Numbered from the stretch's first letter, positions 40,289-49,552 are shown. The stretch is 64,000 bases of DNA from DASVCN01 sp040905665 (GCA_040905665.1 JBBDRD010000048.1:1-64000); one strand, 5' to 3'. The notes: generated by a model from the sequence alone, not told the origin. Made by a program: numbers and translations.

Positions 40289-41334
40289 CTGCTCCGGGCA
40301 ACTTCGCGTCCAAAGACGTCGCGAAGTACATTGCCCACTGTGATCCCTTCATAATCGGCGTCGAACCGGAGTTGCACGCGATGGCGTAGCGCCGGCAGGA
40401 GAGTGGCGTCGAGGTCAGTCACATCCGTTGCAAAACGGCCCTGCACCAACGCGTGACCCTTTGCTGCCAATAGCCAGGACTGGGCGCCGCGAGGGCTGAC
40501 GCCGTACCGCACATGCCTCCGTACCTCTTCGTATGCGCTACGGTCGGGATGGGTCGCGAAAACGAATCGGGATACCCGCCGCCGTAGATCCTCTGCTACC
40601 GGCATCGCCCTCACAAGTTCGTGAAGTGCGAGAATATCGCTCGCTTCGAACTGCTGCTCGACCTTTCGCACCTCGGTACCGGTAGTTGCGTTGAGGACTT
40701 CATCAAGTACATCCTCGGAAGGGAACTCCACCAGGATCTTCAGCAAGAAGCGGTCGACTTGCGCTTCCGGTAGAACGTAGGTCCCTTCCATCTCGATCGG
40801 GTTTTGCGTTGCCATGACCATGAACGGGGCCGGCAGTTGATGCTCCACTCCCGCCACAGTCACGGTTCGCTCCTGCATCGCTTCGAGAAGCGCCGACTGG
40901 GTTTTCGGTGTAGCGCGATTGATTTCGTCCGCCAGCAGCAGCTGCGTGAAGACAGGACCCTTCTGAAAGCGAGTATGTACCCGTCCAGCTGTATCGTGTA
41001 CCAGCATGTTGGTACCGGTAATATCCGCTGGCATCAGGTCTGGGGTGAACTGAATCCGCTTGGTTTCGAGACCGAAAACGGAACCCATGGTTTTGGCCAG
41101 AAGTGTCTTACCCAGCCCGGGAGCCCCTTCGATAAGCGCATGCCCAGCGGCTATGAGAGCCAGCAGGAGCTGCTCGACGACGGCTTCCTGACCGACGACC
41201 ACGCGGCCAATTTCGCGACGCGCAGCTTGCAAGCGCTGCACGGCCTCCTCGACATGACCAGCGTCGAGGGTACGGTTAGTGTCGAGATCCACTTTGCTGC
41301 TCCCAACGGACGCTCGGCGCGCTGTTGACTTCAC
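40285..41334 (-). CDS. moxR: MoxR-family AAA+ ATPase
   Basis: 349 aa. Walker A EGAPGLGKT near 67-75, Walker B LLADEINRATPKTQ, sensor 1 ATQNPIE and the MoxR lid domain (GVSPRGAQSWLLAAKGHAL). MoxR/MxaR ATPases work as chaperones with vWA/DUF58 partners and are required for active Ca-containing methanol dehydrogenase in methylotrophs. Start overlaps the upstream gene by four bases, and its end overlaps the DUF58 gene by four. The long N-terminal leader (about 25 residues) before the conserved part leaves the exact start uncertain. Confidence 0.9.
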   Translation of the reverse strand: MKSTARRASVGSSKVDLDTNRTLDAGHVEEAVQRLQAARREIGRVVVGQEAVVEQLLLALIAAGHALIEGAPGLGKTLLAKTMGSVFGLETKRIQFTPDLMPADITGTNMLVHDTAGRVHTRFQKGPVFTQLLLADEINRATPKTQSALLEAMQERTVTVAGVEHQLPAPFMVMATQNPIEMEGTYVLPEAQVDRFLLKILVEFPSEDVLDEVLNATTGTEVRKVEQQFEASDILALHELVRAMPVAEDLRRRVSRFVFATHPDRSAYEEVRRHVRYGVSPRGAQSWLLAAKGHALVQGRFATDVTDLDATLLPALRHRVQLRFDADYEGITVGNVLRDVFGREVARSR

Positions 41335-42836
41335 TCCTGCGTCTCCATGTTTTCCGGTTCGAACAACCGCTGAGCCAATAGCCTAGCATGAGGCCCAAGC
41401 GGCTCTTTTCGCCAACCGCCGGCGTCCCGGCGGATGCTGTCGCGGCTGGTTACCGCGATTGGGGGATTGCCATCGGTGACGTCCTGGGCCCCGCGACCAA
41501 CGACACTGGCGCTGCCCTCCGCGTTTGCTCCAACTTCGGCACTCGTCTGCACCCGGACACCATTTGCGTTCGCACTCTCCGGCAAGGCCACATCCTCGCC
41601 CCGTTCGAAGGCAGCCGCCTCCGTACGTTCACCGATGTCCAAATCCTGAGAGCCGGCACCGGCGGCATCGCCCGGAGCGTCCGTCGAGCGCTGAGCCGCT
41701 CCTGCCGGCGTACCTGCCGCACCGTCCACCGACTCACCAACGACTCCCGCCTCCTGGAGGTTCGCAGGGGAGTCTCGCCGCCCAACCTCGAATGAACCCC
41801 CGTAGGGGTTGTCCATGCGCTGCGACTGCACTACTTCGAGCCGCTCACGCACCGCCCTCACATCCGAAAGCACATCCTGCATCTGGGCCCCAGCCGCGGG
41901 CAGCGAGAACCCAACGGTGGGAAGTGGGGGTTGATCTTCGGAAGAGGCGATTTCGTCGGGAGGGTTCATTTCGGTCTCCACGCTGGCACCTCGTCCACCA
42001 CTCGCCGACACGTTGGGCCCCAACGCTCGCTCAACGTGGGCCAACAGGCTCGCAACTTCCGCCTCGGCTTCTTGGGCCGAAAGACCAGAAATGAGATCCT
42101 CGACGTCCTGTGCCAATGCCCGCGCACTTTCAGCCAGTGCGCGAGTATAGGCGTCACCTGTTTCTGCCGCCTCTTCCTCCAGCGCCCTGGCAAAGGCCCC
42201 GAGTTCCGCCGCCAGTTCACTTCGCTCGAGCTCTCCCCAACCAGGGTCAAAAGCGTCTGCCTCTTCGGCAAGCGAGGCGGCCCAAGACGGCTTCCACTCG
42301 TCCACTACGTTCGCAACCGCGATCGATCCGAGTATGGTAACCAATGCAATTCCATGTACCGGGAGGAAGCGCAGGGGCACGAGGCGCTTCACGTGGATAG
42401 CGGGCTCCATGCGCTGGAGGTCGCGCAATAGAGCATGGTGCAGGAGTTGGGACACGGAGTGGACAGGCGGGCGGCGTTCCAGGTCACGAGCCGTGACCAA
42501 TCGCGATTCGAGTCCCACCGCATCGTCTACATACCGCAACATCTCCGACTCGCCAGGCGTGGTTCTCCAGGCGAGACCAATTGCCGCAGCGGAGACCAGC
42601 AATGCCATGCCGGCGATGAACCACGAGACATCATGTGCGCTCAGTGGGAGAAGCCCGAGTACGACGAGTCCCACTACCGTTGCACCCAAAACGCTGATCC
42701 CTGCGGCAGCAATGGCGAGACTCGCCAGTGATCGGCGTAGAAACCACCTTCGTCTGGCGGCTCTTACGCTGTGCAAGAGGCCAGCAAGCGGCAACGTCCG
42801 CGCTTGCCCCGTGACTTGCCGGTCCTCTGGCCTCAT
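41331..42836 (-). CDS. Unknown three-helix membrane protein of the MoxR operon
   Basis: 501 aa. Two membrane helices in the first 90 residues and one near 155-175 (HGIALVTILGSIAVANVV). Then a helical, acidic segment (AAELGAFARALEEEAAETGD, LAQDVEDLISGL) and a long low-complexity Ala/Gly/Ser/Asp tail. The membrane topology and position resemble DUF4175-type proteins found beside MoxR-vWA genes, but I do not recognise it firmly. Overlaps moxR by four bases; 64 bp after the fused binding-protein gene in transcription order. Confidence 0.6.
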   Translation of the reverse strand: MRPEDRQVTGQARTLPLAGLLHSVRAARRRWFLRRSLASLAIAAAGISVLGATVVGLVVLGLLPLSAHDVSWFIAGMALLVSAAAIGLAWRTTPGESEMLRYVDDAVGLESRLVTARDLERRPPVHSVSQLLHHALLRDLQRMEPAIHVKRLVPLRFLPVHGIALVTILGSIAVANVVDEWKPSWAASLAEEADAFDPGWGELERSELAAELGAFARALEEEAAETGDAYTRALAESARALAQDVEDLISGLSAQEAEAEVASLLAHVERALGPNVSASGGRGASVETEMNPPDEIASSEDQPPLPTVGFSLPAAGAQMQDVLSDVRAVRERLEVVQSQRMDNPYGGSFEVGRRDSPANLQEAGVVGESVDGAAGTPAGAAQRSTDAPGDAAGAGSQDLDIGERTEAAAFERGEDVALPESANANGVRVQTSAEVGANAEGSASVVGRGAQDVTDGNPPIAVTSRDSIRRDAGGWRKEPLGPHARLLAQRLFEPENMETQE

Positions 42837-42900
42837 AGAAGAGCGCGTACCTCCCTTTCCTCGATCATCTCCGGTCCGCTACCTCTTCCATGTAGTGTGC

Positions 42901-44946
42901 TCACTCAGCACAGGCAGCATCCGGATTCGTGACACCCAAACTGTCGAGCGCCTCGGGGTTCACTTCGCCAAAGCTTGGAACTCGAGCAACCACTTCGGCC
43001 AAATCCGCTTGCACCGCGGCCGACCTGCTCCACTCCACATCGGGATTCGGGTGAACGAGGTAGATGGGCTGGCGGAGCTGGTGGTCCCCTTGCCGGAAGG
43101 ACAGGTCTACTCCCTTGCCAAGCTCGAACGTGCGCTCCGGCGCCGTCAGATAGTTCGTCAGCGCCTCCGCGCTCCTGTCGGCATTTTCCACGACGGCCTG
43201 GTGGAAGATCATCACTGCAGCGTAAGTCGTCCAAGCGGTCGGCTCCATAGGAGCGGCGTTTCGGGAAAGGTACGCCGAGTTCAAGTCGCCGGCATCGTCC
43301 ATCGAGAGCGAGGCGTCCCAGGTGACGGGGCGTACCCCAGCCCCGGCCCGTTGCGCGGCTTCACCGAACCGCAGCAGGAGCTCCCGCGACTGTGCCATGG
43401 AACGCGGGATCAAGACGACGGTTGGCGAATCCGCCTCATCAGGGAACTGCGAGATGAACAGCTCCTGGTCACCCGGTTCCAGGGCCAGCAGCACACCATC
43501 GGCGCCCGAGCTCGTAATCTGATCGATCACCTCCGAATACAGGAACTGCGAGGGCTCGGCGGCAGCAACACCAACGAGCCGACGTTCACCCTCACCTGCC
43601 AAAGACTCTTCCAGGTGGCCCAGAAGCGCATTTCCTGCGGGAGAGTCCTCGTGCACGAGGAACCAATCGGTCACTCCCTCATCCGCGTACCAAGCGGCAG
43701 CGGCGTCGGCGAGCATGGCGCTACTGGCCTCGATGTGAAAAGTGTTCTGAGAGCAGATTCGCCGCAGATGGGTTGAGGTGGCCGCTACATTGAAGAACAG
43801 AATCTCGGCCTCGGTGGCGATTTCGCCTAGTCGTTGCGCCTGCTCCGCACCGAAACCTCCCACGATCGCTCCAACCCGCTCGGTGACAACCATTCGCATT
43901 GCCGCTCGGTAGGCCGCCTCATCGGTTGGAGCGTTGGCATAGAGAACCTTGGAATCGGCTTCACCCCGATCGATCTGCGAGAGCACCGACTCGGCCAAAA
44001 TAGCACCACGTCGCGCCGGCTCGCCTATGCTGACACTGGCAACTACGCCACCGGTTTCTCCAGGCACGATTACCCCTACACTCGTACCCTCTTCCCTAGT
44101 CACGTCGCCAATGAACGGAGGTGCAACGTCGGCTTGTGGAACTCCATATTCGGCAATCGCTGCACGAATCTCCTCCCAGCGCTCGCCGAGCGCAATATTG
44201 AGCCGGTCACGGAACGCATCGTCTCCAGGGCGAACGCCAATCGTCCACGTGCGTGACATGACGATAAGTGACGGCCCGGAAATCACCTCGGGCGTCACCG
44301 GCTCGATACGAAGGTCGACCGGCGAGTCGGCGTCGAACGCTGCAGCCTTAGGACCGTACAGAATGCCGACGTCCACCTCACCTTCTGCAACAGCCCGCAG
44401 CGCCTCGGCGTCCAGGTCGGAACCGCCGGGCGTACCAACAGGGGGGTAACCGGTAACATTTTCCGATATACCCAAGCTGTCAAGGACGTGAGCGGGAATG
44501 CCCTGCTGGTAAGTTCCGATACGGAGGTTTCGGAGGGTCGGATCGTTGATTGATTCGATCTCGATTCCCGAGTCCTCCCTGGTTACGAAGACATATGGCG
44601 CACGCAGATAGGGAACGGTACTCAGCACATTAGAAGCGCCCTCGGCAATGCCGACGATCACGTCGCACTCACCGGACAGCAGCGTTCGCTGAACGTTCGC
44701 GGCGTCGAGTCGAACCCACTCGTACGTGACACGCGCCCCTAATTCGTCTGCAAGAATTTCAGCTATCCGGTTATTGAATCCCCCGTTTTCACGGCTTGAC
44801 ATTGGGGCGTTGTAGGGGGAAGCGCACACCCGCATCTCCCACTCATCGATGGCGCTTGCGGTCCCGATGAAACCAACGAGTGCGATAACTATGGCAGCAA
44901 GACCGCATCTTGCGGGCTGCACTCGAGTAAAAAGGCGGGCATCCAT
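42901..44946 (-). CDS. Fusion of an MxaJ/XoxJ-type binding protein with a PQQ-associated ABC binding protein
   Basis: 681 aa with a signal peptide (about 12-32). Residues 38-270 form a family 3 binding domain of the quinoprotein-dehydrogenase-associated (MxaJ/XoxJ) type: MRVCASPYNAPMS, GFNNRIAEILADELGARV, SGECDVIVGI, TVPYLRAPYVFVTRE, NLRIGTY. Residues 285-681 form a type I branched-chain-like binding domain with RQGDHQLRQPIYLV, sharing the HQLRQ core with the protein at 23206-24486. Both families are known separately as partners of PQQ dehydrogenases; one polypeptide holding both is striking. First gene of the MoxR operon and about 280 bp downstream of PQQ dehydrogenase copy 2. Periplasmic. 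Confidence 0.85.
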   Translation of the reverse strand: MDARLFTRVQPARCGLAAIVIALVGFIGTASAIDEWEMRVCASPYNAPMSSRENGGFNNRIAEILADELGARVTYEWVRLDAANVQRTLLSGECDVIVGIAEGASNVLSTVPYLRAPYVFVTREDSGIEIESINDPTLRNLRIGTYQQGIPAHVLDSLGISENVTGYPPVGTPGGSDLDAEALRAVAEGEVDVGILYGPKAAAFDADSPVDLRIEPVTPEVISGPSLIVMSRTWTIGVRPGDDAFRDRLNIALGERWEEIRAAIAEYGVPQADVAPPFIGDVTREEGTSVGVIVPGETGGVVASVSIGEPARRGAILAESVLSQIDRGEADSKVLYANAPTDEAAYRAAMRMVVTERVGAIVGGFGAEQAQRLGEIATEAEILFFNVAATSTHLRRICSQNTFHIEASSAMLADAAAAWYADEGVTDWFLVHEDSPAGNALLGHLEESLAGEGERRLVGVAAAEPSQFLYSEVIDQITSSGADGVLLALEPGDQELFISQFPDEADSPTVVLIPRSMAQSRELLLRFGEAAQRAGAGVRPVTWDASLSMDDAGDLNSAYLSRNAAPMEPTAWTTYAAVMIFHQAVVENADRSAEALTNYLTAPERTFELGKGVDLSFRQGDHQLRQPIYLVHPNPDVEWSRSAAVQADLAEVVARVPSFGEVNPEALDSLGVTNPDAACAE

Positions 44947-45120
44947 CCTATTGCCTCCTGGACTTTGACGACGTCAATAACTGCTCGACGTGCTTTCCGA
45001 CACGAGTCATAATTAGATGGTTTAGATAGTTTTCAGTCGGGAACAGGCGCATGAAACGCTCGGCCCGATCGCTACCCGAGCGACAAAATAGTGTGCCGTA
45101 ATATAAAGCGGAAACGGAGT

Positions 45121-45150
45121 CATGGGCTGGGGAGTCGACCCCAGCCCATG
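45121..45150 (-). terminator. Terminator of PQQ dehydrogenase copy 2
   Basis: Perfect 12-bp stem CATGGGCTGGGG with loop AGTCGA (loop as read on the plus strand). It sits 75 bp past the end of the dehydrogenase and before the start of the fused binding-protein gene, in a 278-bp gap that must also hold the promoter of the MoxR operon. Confidence 0.7.
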
Positions 45151-45224
45151 AACCTTGCGGGAGGAATGACGCTAACTGACCGCGCATTTGCGGACCTGCG
45201 TCAATTCGATCCCTGGCCTCCTCA

Positions 45225-46937
45225 TCAGTCCAAACTGAAGACGAAGACTGCAGCGTTACCCGACACCGGCGGGGACACTTCGTTCGGGTTGTAGTCGGGA
45301 ATGTTGCCCGTACCCGGAGTTCCCATGCCTACGATCGAAGCAACGTACTGCACGCCATCAACGGCATAGGTGATGGTGCCGGCACGCGAGCCGGCCGTGA
45401 GTACCTGCTCGAACAGGACCTCACCCGTTTCGGCATCGAGCGCCCGGAATCGGCGATCGTGGGAGGTGGTGAACAGCAAACCTCCACCGGTTACAGCCGG
45501 GCCAGCATCGTGACCATAGTCGTGGCCCCACTCCCAGGCGACCTCACCGGTTACCGGGTTTACAGCGGTGATCTGCCCGAGGTTCTCGAACCACATCGAT
45601 TCGTCGCGAGGACCGGACGCAGCTCGCCAGGCCCGCTCGCCGGGCTGCCAATCGTCGGGAACAACGTCGGCACCGAAGTTTGTGCAGCCGATCTGGTTCG
45701 GGCGGTACAGCAGACCCGTTTCAGGGCTGTAGGCACCGGGTGCGATGTGGGCCCAACGGAAGTGCGGGCAAACGCGGAAGAAGTCACCGACCTCCTCGAA
45801 ACGTGCTGCCGGGTTGATGATCGGGTTCCAGTCTTCATCATAGCCAAGATGGACAGTGGTCTCGTTGGCGACCTGGTTTCCGGCCAAGATCTCGCCGCTG
45901 TCGGCATCGATCACGAGAACGAAACCGGTGGTGGTCGCAAGGATAGCCACACGATGCTCTTCACCCTCGATCTCGAGATCGGCGAAGATCGGCACCGTAT
46001 GCTGGTCGTAGTCCCACTCGTCGCCGGGGACAACCTGGTGGAACCAGTTCAACTCTCCGGTGTCGACATCGAGGCTAACGAAGCTCGCGGTGTAGAGATC
46101 CGCGCTTACTGTCCCATCTTCGTCTTGACGCGCGTCGGAGACACGGTCCCAAGGCGTCGGTTGGCCGGTACCGTACACGACGGAGTTGGTCTCGGGATCG
46201 TAAGCTCCAGCGTTCCAGGCCGAGCCGCCACCGATGCCGGTTTCCCAGCTCGGCGGATTCGTCCAGGTGTCGTAAACTGGATGGCTTGGGTCGGTCGGGA
46301 CTATATCGAACGTCCAGAGGATCTCGCCGTTCTCCATATCGAGAGCGTCGATCTTGCCCGGGGCGCCGCCCGAATCGCCGCCTGTACGGCCAACCACGAG
46401 CTTCCCGTCGGCTATGATTGGATGCGTCGAAAATCCTTCGTTGAGCTCTGCGTCCGTTACCGCAGCCGACCACACCTCTTCACCGCTTTCGGCGTCGACC
46501 GCGACAGTGACACCGTGCCGAAGGTTGAAGAAGACCATACCGTCGAAGACAAGCGGGCTGCCTCGAACTGCAGAGTCGGTTATTACTTCGCCTTCATTGG
46601 GCGAACTGTACTCCCACACGACGTCGCCATTGGTCCCGTCGAGGGCGATGACGCCGGTTTGGGTGGACACGTACATGACTCCATCCCAAACGGACGGGCT
46701 GCCCTGGTGGGTCTGCTGGAATCCCAAGTCACGGGCCCAAGCCAAACCGAGATCGCCGACGTTCGACGTGTTGATCTGGTCGAGCGGGCTGTAGCGCTGC
46801 TGCATGACGTTGCGGCCGTACTGGGGCCACTCTTCGGCAGGGGGATTGATGAGCTGCTCGTACGTCTGAGCTGCGCCCAATGTGAGCGAACCGGCCACGA
46901 GCGTAGCTAGGGCGCCTCGTAATATCTTCGAATTCAC
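45225..46937 (-). CDS. PQQ-dependent beta-propeller dehydrogenase (quinoprotein), copy 2
   Basis: 570 aa from a GTG with TAGGAGGT ahead of it. Signal peptide ends LGAAQ. Propeller blades with repeated ALDGTNGDVVWEY, AVDAESGEEVWSA, SLDVDTGELNWFHQ. The catalytic region reads EWDYDQ (D309, D311), again with the second Asp typical of lanthanide-type enzymes. The site of the usual Glu ligand looks like Ser, and GNP is GQP (GQPTPW). No vicinal Cys pair is present at the usual place. Transcribed after the COG4315-cytochrome gene at 47026 and before the MoxR operon, giving an enzyme-cytochrome-maturation gene order like mxa clusters. Substrate unknown. Confidence 0.87.
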   Translation of the reverse strand: MNSKILRGALATLVAGSLTLGAAQTYEQLINPPAEEWPQYGRNVMQQRYSPLDQINTSNVGDLGLAWARDLGFQQTHQGSPSVWDGVMYVSTQTGVIALDGTNGDVVWEYSSPNEGEVITDSAVRGSPLVFDGMVFFNLRHGVTVAVDAESGEEVWSAAVTDAELNEGFSTHPIIADGKLVVGRTGGDSGGAPGKIDALDMENGEILWTFDIVPTDPSHPVYDTWTNPPSWETGIGGGSAWNAGAYDPETNSVVYGTGQPTPWDRVSDARQDEDGTVSADLYTASFVSLDVDTGELNWFHQVVPGDEWDYDQHTVPIFADLEIEGEEHRVAILATTTGFVLVIDADSGEILAGNQVANETTVHLGYDEDWNPIINPAARFEEVGDFFRVCPHFRWAHIAPGAYSPETGLLYRPNQIGCTNFGADVVPDDWQPGERAWRAASGPRDESMWFENLGQITAVNPVTGEVAWEWGHDYGHDAGPAVTGGGLLFTTSHDRRFRALDAETGEVLFEQVLTAGSRAGTITYAVDGVQYVASIVGMGTPGTGNIPDYNPNEVSPPVSGNAAVFVFSLD

Positions 46938-47025
46938 TATTTTCTAACCTCCTAGGGAAGGATACTTATGGAACACCGATAACAGTCAACGTCAAGTCGA
47001 TTTTCGAGCTGGCAGGAGGAGGGCA

Positions 47026-47829
47026 TCAATCGAATCGCTCCCGCTCAGTTACCACCTCCTCATCAGTGACAGGGCCGAAGTCGTGCCCAAAGGAGTTTCG
47101 AACGTAAGTGGAGATCGCCTGCACCTGCTCATTCGAGAGCACGTTCCCGAAGCTAGGCATGTAGGCGCCTCCGTAGATGATCTGACGAATGAGGCGCGGG
47201 GCGTCGCCGACAGTGCTGTCGGCCTCAGTGATGCGGGTGACGTGAGAGGCATTTACTTCATCGCCATTGGCCCCATGGCAGCCGGCGCACATCGAGGAAT
47301 AGATGGATTCCCCTTCGGCCATGAGGGCCTCGAGGTCGATATCCCCCTCTGCCTGTGAGGCGGATTCCTCGTCTTCCACCTCCTCGCCAGTGGAAGCGAG
47401 GTCGGCACCGATGACCGTTCCATCGGGCGCAATCAGGTACCACTCTTCGCCCAGGGCCTGCCCTGCAGTGCTTCCGGCACTGCGGTCGGCGAGGTAGTGG
47501 TAGAGCGGCCAGCCATCATAGCTGACCTGAAGAGTGCCATCCGCACGTTCGATGGTCCCGAGGAGCGACTCGTCCGCCTCGGCGCCCTCATCCGCACCGT
47601 CGGTCGTAGTTAATGGGGGCCAAGCGGCTGCGCACGAAGCATCGCACGCGCTCCCCTCTACTTCTGCGTCGCCCAGGAAAACGTAGAGGCTCTTCCCTTC
47701 ACCATCAACGAGGTGAGGACCGTGCTCCTCGTGCTCCGCAACGCTCACCTGCGCGAACGCCGAGGAGCCAATGATTCCTGCCATTAGGAACGCGGTCAAC
47801 CCTCCGATCAATACTTGCTGCCTAAACAT
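47026..47829 (-). CDS. COG4315 (Y-x4-D) domain fused to cytochrome c, paralogue 3
   Basis: 267 aa, ATG with AAGGAG before it, signal peptide ending SSAFAQ. Y-x4-D motifs at Y49-D54 and Y110-D115, CxxxC at C62/C66, WPP. An acidic linker leads to a cytochrome c with CAGCH at 181-185 and Met224 in YMPSFGN. Compared with its paralogues it has about ten extra residues after the haem motif (ANGDEVNASHVTRIT). It lies 88 bp before PQQ dehydrogenase copy 2 on the same strand, so it is the probable electron acceptor of that enzyme. Confidence 0.87.
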   Translation of the reverse strand: MFRQQVLIGGLTAFLMAGIIGSSAFAQVSVAEHEEHGPHLVDGEGKSLYVFLGDAEVEGSACDASCAAAWPPLTTTDGADEGAEADESLLGTIERADGTLQVSYDGWPLYHYLADRSAGSTAGQALGEEWYLIAPDGTVIGADLASTGEEVEDEESASQAEGDIDLEALMAEGESIYSSMCAGCHGANGDEVNASHVTRITEADSTVGDAPRLIRQIIYGGAYMPSFGNVLSNEQVQAISTYVRNSFGHDFGPVTDEEVVTERERFD

Positions 47830-48229
47830 CCCGCTTCTCCTTTCGCTCCGCGCCTACCAGAGCAACCCCGTCTCGTACGTGACTGAATAGTCCCGCCCTT
47901 GCCGCACGCAACATAAACCGCTGCGCTCCATTAGGCGCCGAACGGCCGTGCCATAGCCGGCGAGCCAGGCGGAGGGGACATTTGTCCCGATCCACATCAC
48001 ACAAGCACGCTAGGCGGTTGAATGTAAAGAACCATCATGGCGCAGAGAGCATGATACACCCGTCGCCCACTGGCTGGTCAATCAGAAGCAGGGCGATATG
48101 AACGCATCCTTTACCGCTCGCGACTGCTCGCATACATTCCCGGGCGGGTTCGAGGCGTAGTGCTCATCGTCGCTGTACTCTCGAATCAAAAGACGGAGGG
48201 GCCTGGAAAACCGCATCGCAGAGGTACTT
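47830..48229. other. 400-bp divergent intergenic region
   Basis: Between the minus-strand cytochrome gene and plus-strand EF-hand region. I see a small dyad ATCATG-10 nt-CATGAT at 48034-48055 and no convincing coding frame. Promoters for both directions are expected here. Confidence 0.45.
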
Positions 48230-48421
48230 GTGGACGAGTTCGATCCGAGGTTAGGTCCGAGGCTGGCCTCGGCCAGGGCCGAACTGAGACTCGACCCAGG
48301 CATTATGCCCTGGATCACGTTCGGTCGCGAGTTCGGAGGCCTATGGTTGTATCGTGCCCGGCAGGATGGCCGGGTTATTACACCAGGTCGAATGGGGGAA
48401 GGAACGGGGGAAGATCGATGA
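48230..48421 (+). CDS. Possible small protein before the EF-hand gene
   Basis: 63 codons from a GTG with GAGGTACTT before it; the TGA overlaps the ATG of the EF-hand gene (ATGA). The frame reads DEFDPRLGPRLASARAEL then PWITFGREFGGLWLYRA, which looks protein-like in composition and starts with a possible helix. No family recognised. The coupling overlap is the main support; it may be chance. Confidence 0.25.
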   Translation: MDEFDPRLGPRLASARAELRLDPGIMPWITFGREFGGLWLYRARQDGRVITPGRMGEGTGEDR

Positions 48422-49500
48422 CAAAGATTAGAATCTTACTCGCACTGTTGATGCTGTTGTGGGGCGCCACAGCTCTCGGGCAGGATGGTGATGGCCAAAA
48501 CGAGGGAGGTGGTGACCCTGCGGCCGAAAGCAGTGAGAACGGTTCCGGGGAAGAAGATGCCGCCGAAATAGAAACAAACGAGGATGAAGGCGCGGTTGGC
48601 GAGGATGGCGGCGCAGACGAACCGGTCGGGGATGACGCGGCTGAGGGCGCGGTCGGTGACGACGTTGGTGACGACGGCGCTGACAACGGTGAACCAGTCG
48701 GTGAAGACGCTGCTGGCGGTGACGCCATGCCCGAGGATGCTGGCGCAGAAGATGCCGCGGACGGGAGCGAAATTGCTGGTGGCGGTGCCCCCGGTGGTCA
48801 GGCTTGGACCTTCTCAGCCTTCGATTCCGATACCGACGAACTCCTGAGCGAGGACGAGTTCGGAAGCGCGCTGTACGGGCTGATTGCCGGCCAAGGTGAA
48901 GGACTCCGGGTCGACAGCTACATACAGGCCGTTCAAACTTTCAATCTGAACATGGAGCAGCACTCGTTCGTGAAGGCCGACGCTAACGGTGACGGCCTAA
49001 TCACCGGCGAGGAAGAGTTCATTCCGCGCATCGCGTCCACCATCTTCGATAGATGGGACGCCGACAATGACGGCATGCTGAGCGCCGAGGAGTACGCGAG
49101 CAATATGTTCTCGAGCCTCGATGCGGATGCGGACGGGATCGTATCTGCTGAGGAGTTCGAAGCGTACGCCGGGTGGTTCAATACCGACTTCGAAGAGGTA
49201 GCCGGCGGCGGCGGTGCTGACGGAGGAGTCATTACCGAGGAGTTCTTCCTCACCGGAACCGAGATGGCGCCCGGCATGGGTGTGAGCGAAGAGGGAGAGC
49301 AGGAAAGCCCCAGCGACGGCGATGAGGTTGTAGGCGACGACGCCGTCGAGGGCGACGACGTTGATGATGAATCTATGGGCGGTGACGGTGAAGGAGACCC
49401 GGATGACCCAGCCAACGATGACGTTGCGGACGACGCTCCCCAAGGCGAGGGTGGAGACGCCTACGAGGATGAGGGAGCCGAGGAGGCCGACGGCCAGTAG
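48418..49500 (+). CDS. Secreted acidic protein with four EF-hand loops
   Basis: 360 aa starting at the ATG at 48418 with GGGGGAAG ahead. Signal peptide ends TALGQ. An acidic Asp/Glu/Gly tract (about 23-120) precedes four 12-residue EF loops. They start near 136 (DSDTDELLSEDE), 188 (DANGDGLITGEE), 214 (DADNDGMLSAEE) and 235 (DADADGIVSAEE), all with Glu at position 12. A second acidic tail follows. It should bind Ca or similar cations outside the cell membrane. The loops lack the Pro at position 2 known from lanmodulin. Placement beside lanthanide-type PQQ enzymes makes metal supply a reasonable guess. A hairpin terminator follows. Confidence 0.82.
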   Translation: MTKIRILLALLMLLWGATALGQDGDGQNEGGGDPAAESSENGSGEEDAAEIETNEDEGAVGEDGGADEPVGDDAAEGAVGDDVGDDGADNGEPVGEDAAGGDAMPEDAGAEDAADGSEIAGGGAPGGQAWTFSAFDSDTDELLSEDEFGSALYGLIAGQGEGLRVDSYIQAVQTFNLNMEQHSFVKADANGDGLITGEEEFIPRIASTIFDRWDADNDGMLSAEEYASNMFSSLDADADGIVSAEEFEAYAGWFNTDFEEVAGGGGADGGVITEEFFLTGTEMAPGMGVSEEGEQESPSDGDEVVGDDAVEGDDVDDESMGGDGEGDPDDPANDDVADDAPQGEGGDAYEDEGAEEADGQ

Positions 49501-49529
49501 TAATTGACTCAAACTTTCAAGCCAGGAAG

Positions 49530-49552
49530 GCGCCGCTCTAACCGGGCGGCGC
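49530..49552 (+). terminator. Terminator after the EF-hand gene
   Basis: GCGCCGC stem, nine-base loop, GCGGCGC, followed by TTCTTCT. Lies 30 bp past the stop and before the convergent phosphoesterase gene. Confidence 0.75.

Noticed and set aside
47830..48160. Search for a riboswitch or small RNA in the gap before the EF-hand gene
   Set aside because: Only a 6-bp dyad was found; no recognised aptamer core.
48418..49500. EF-hand protein considered as lanmodulin
   Set aside because: EF loops have Ala or Ser at position 2 and Ser/Thr at position 9, not Pro2 and Asp9; the protein is far longer.
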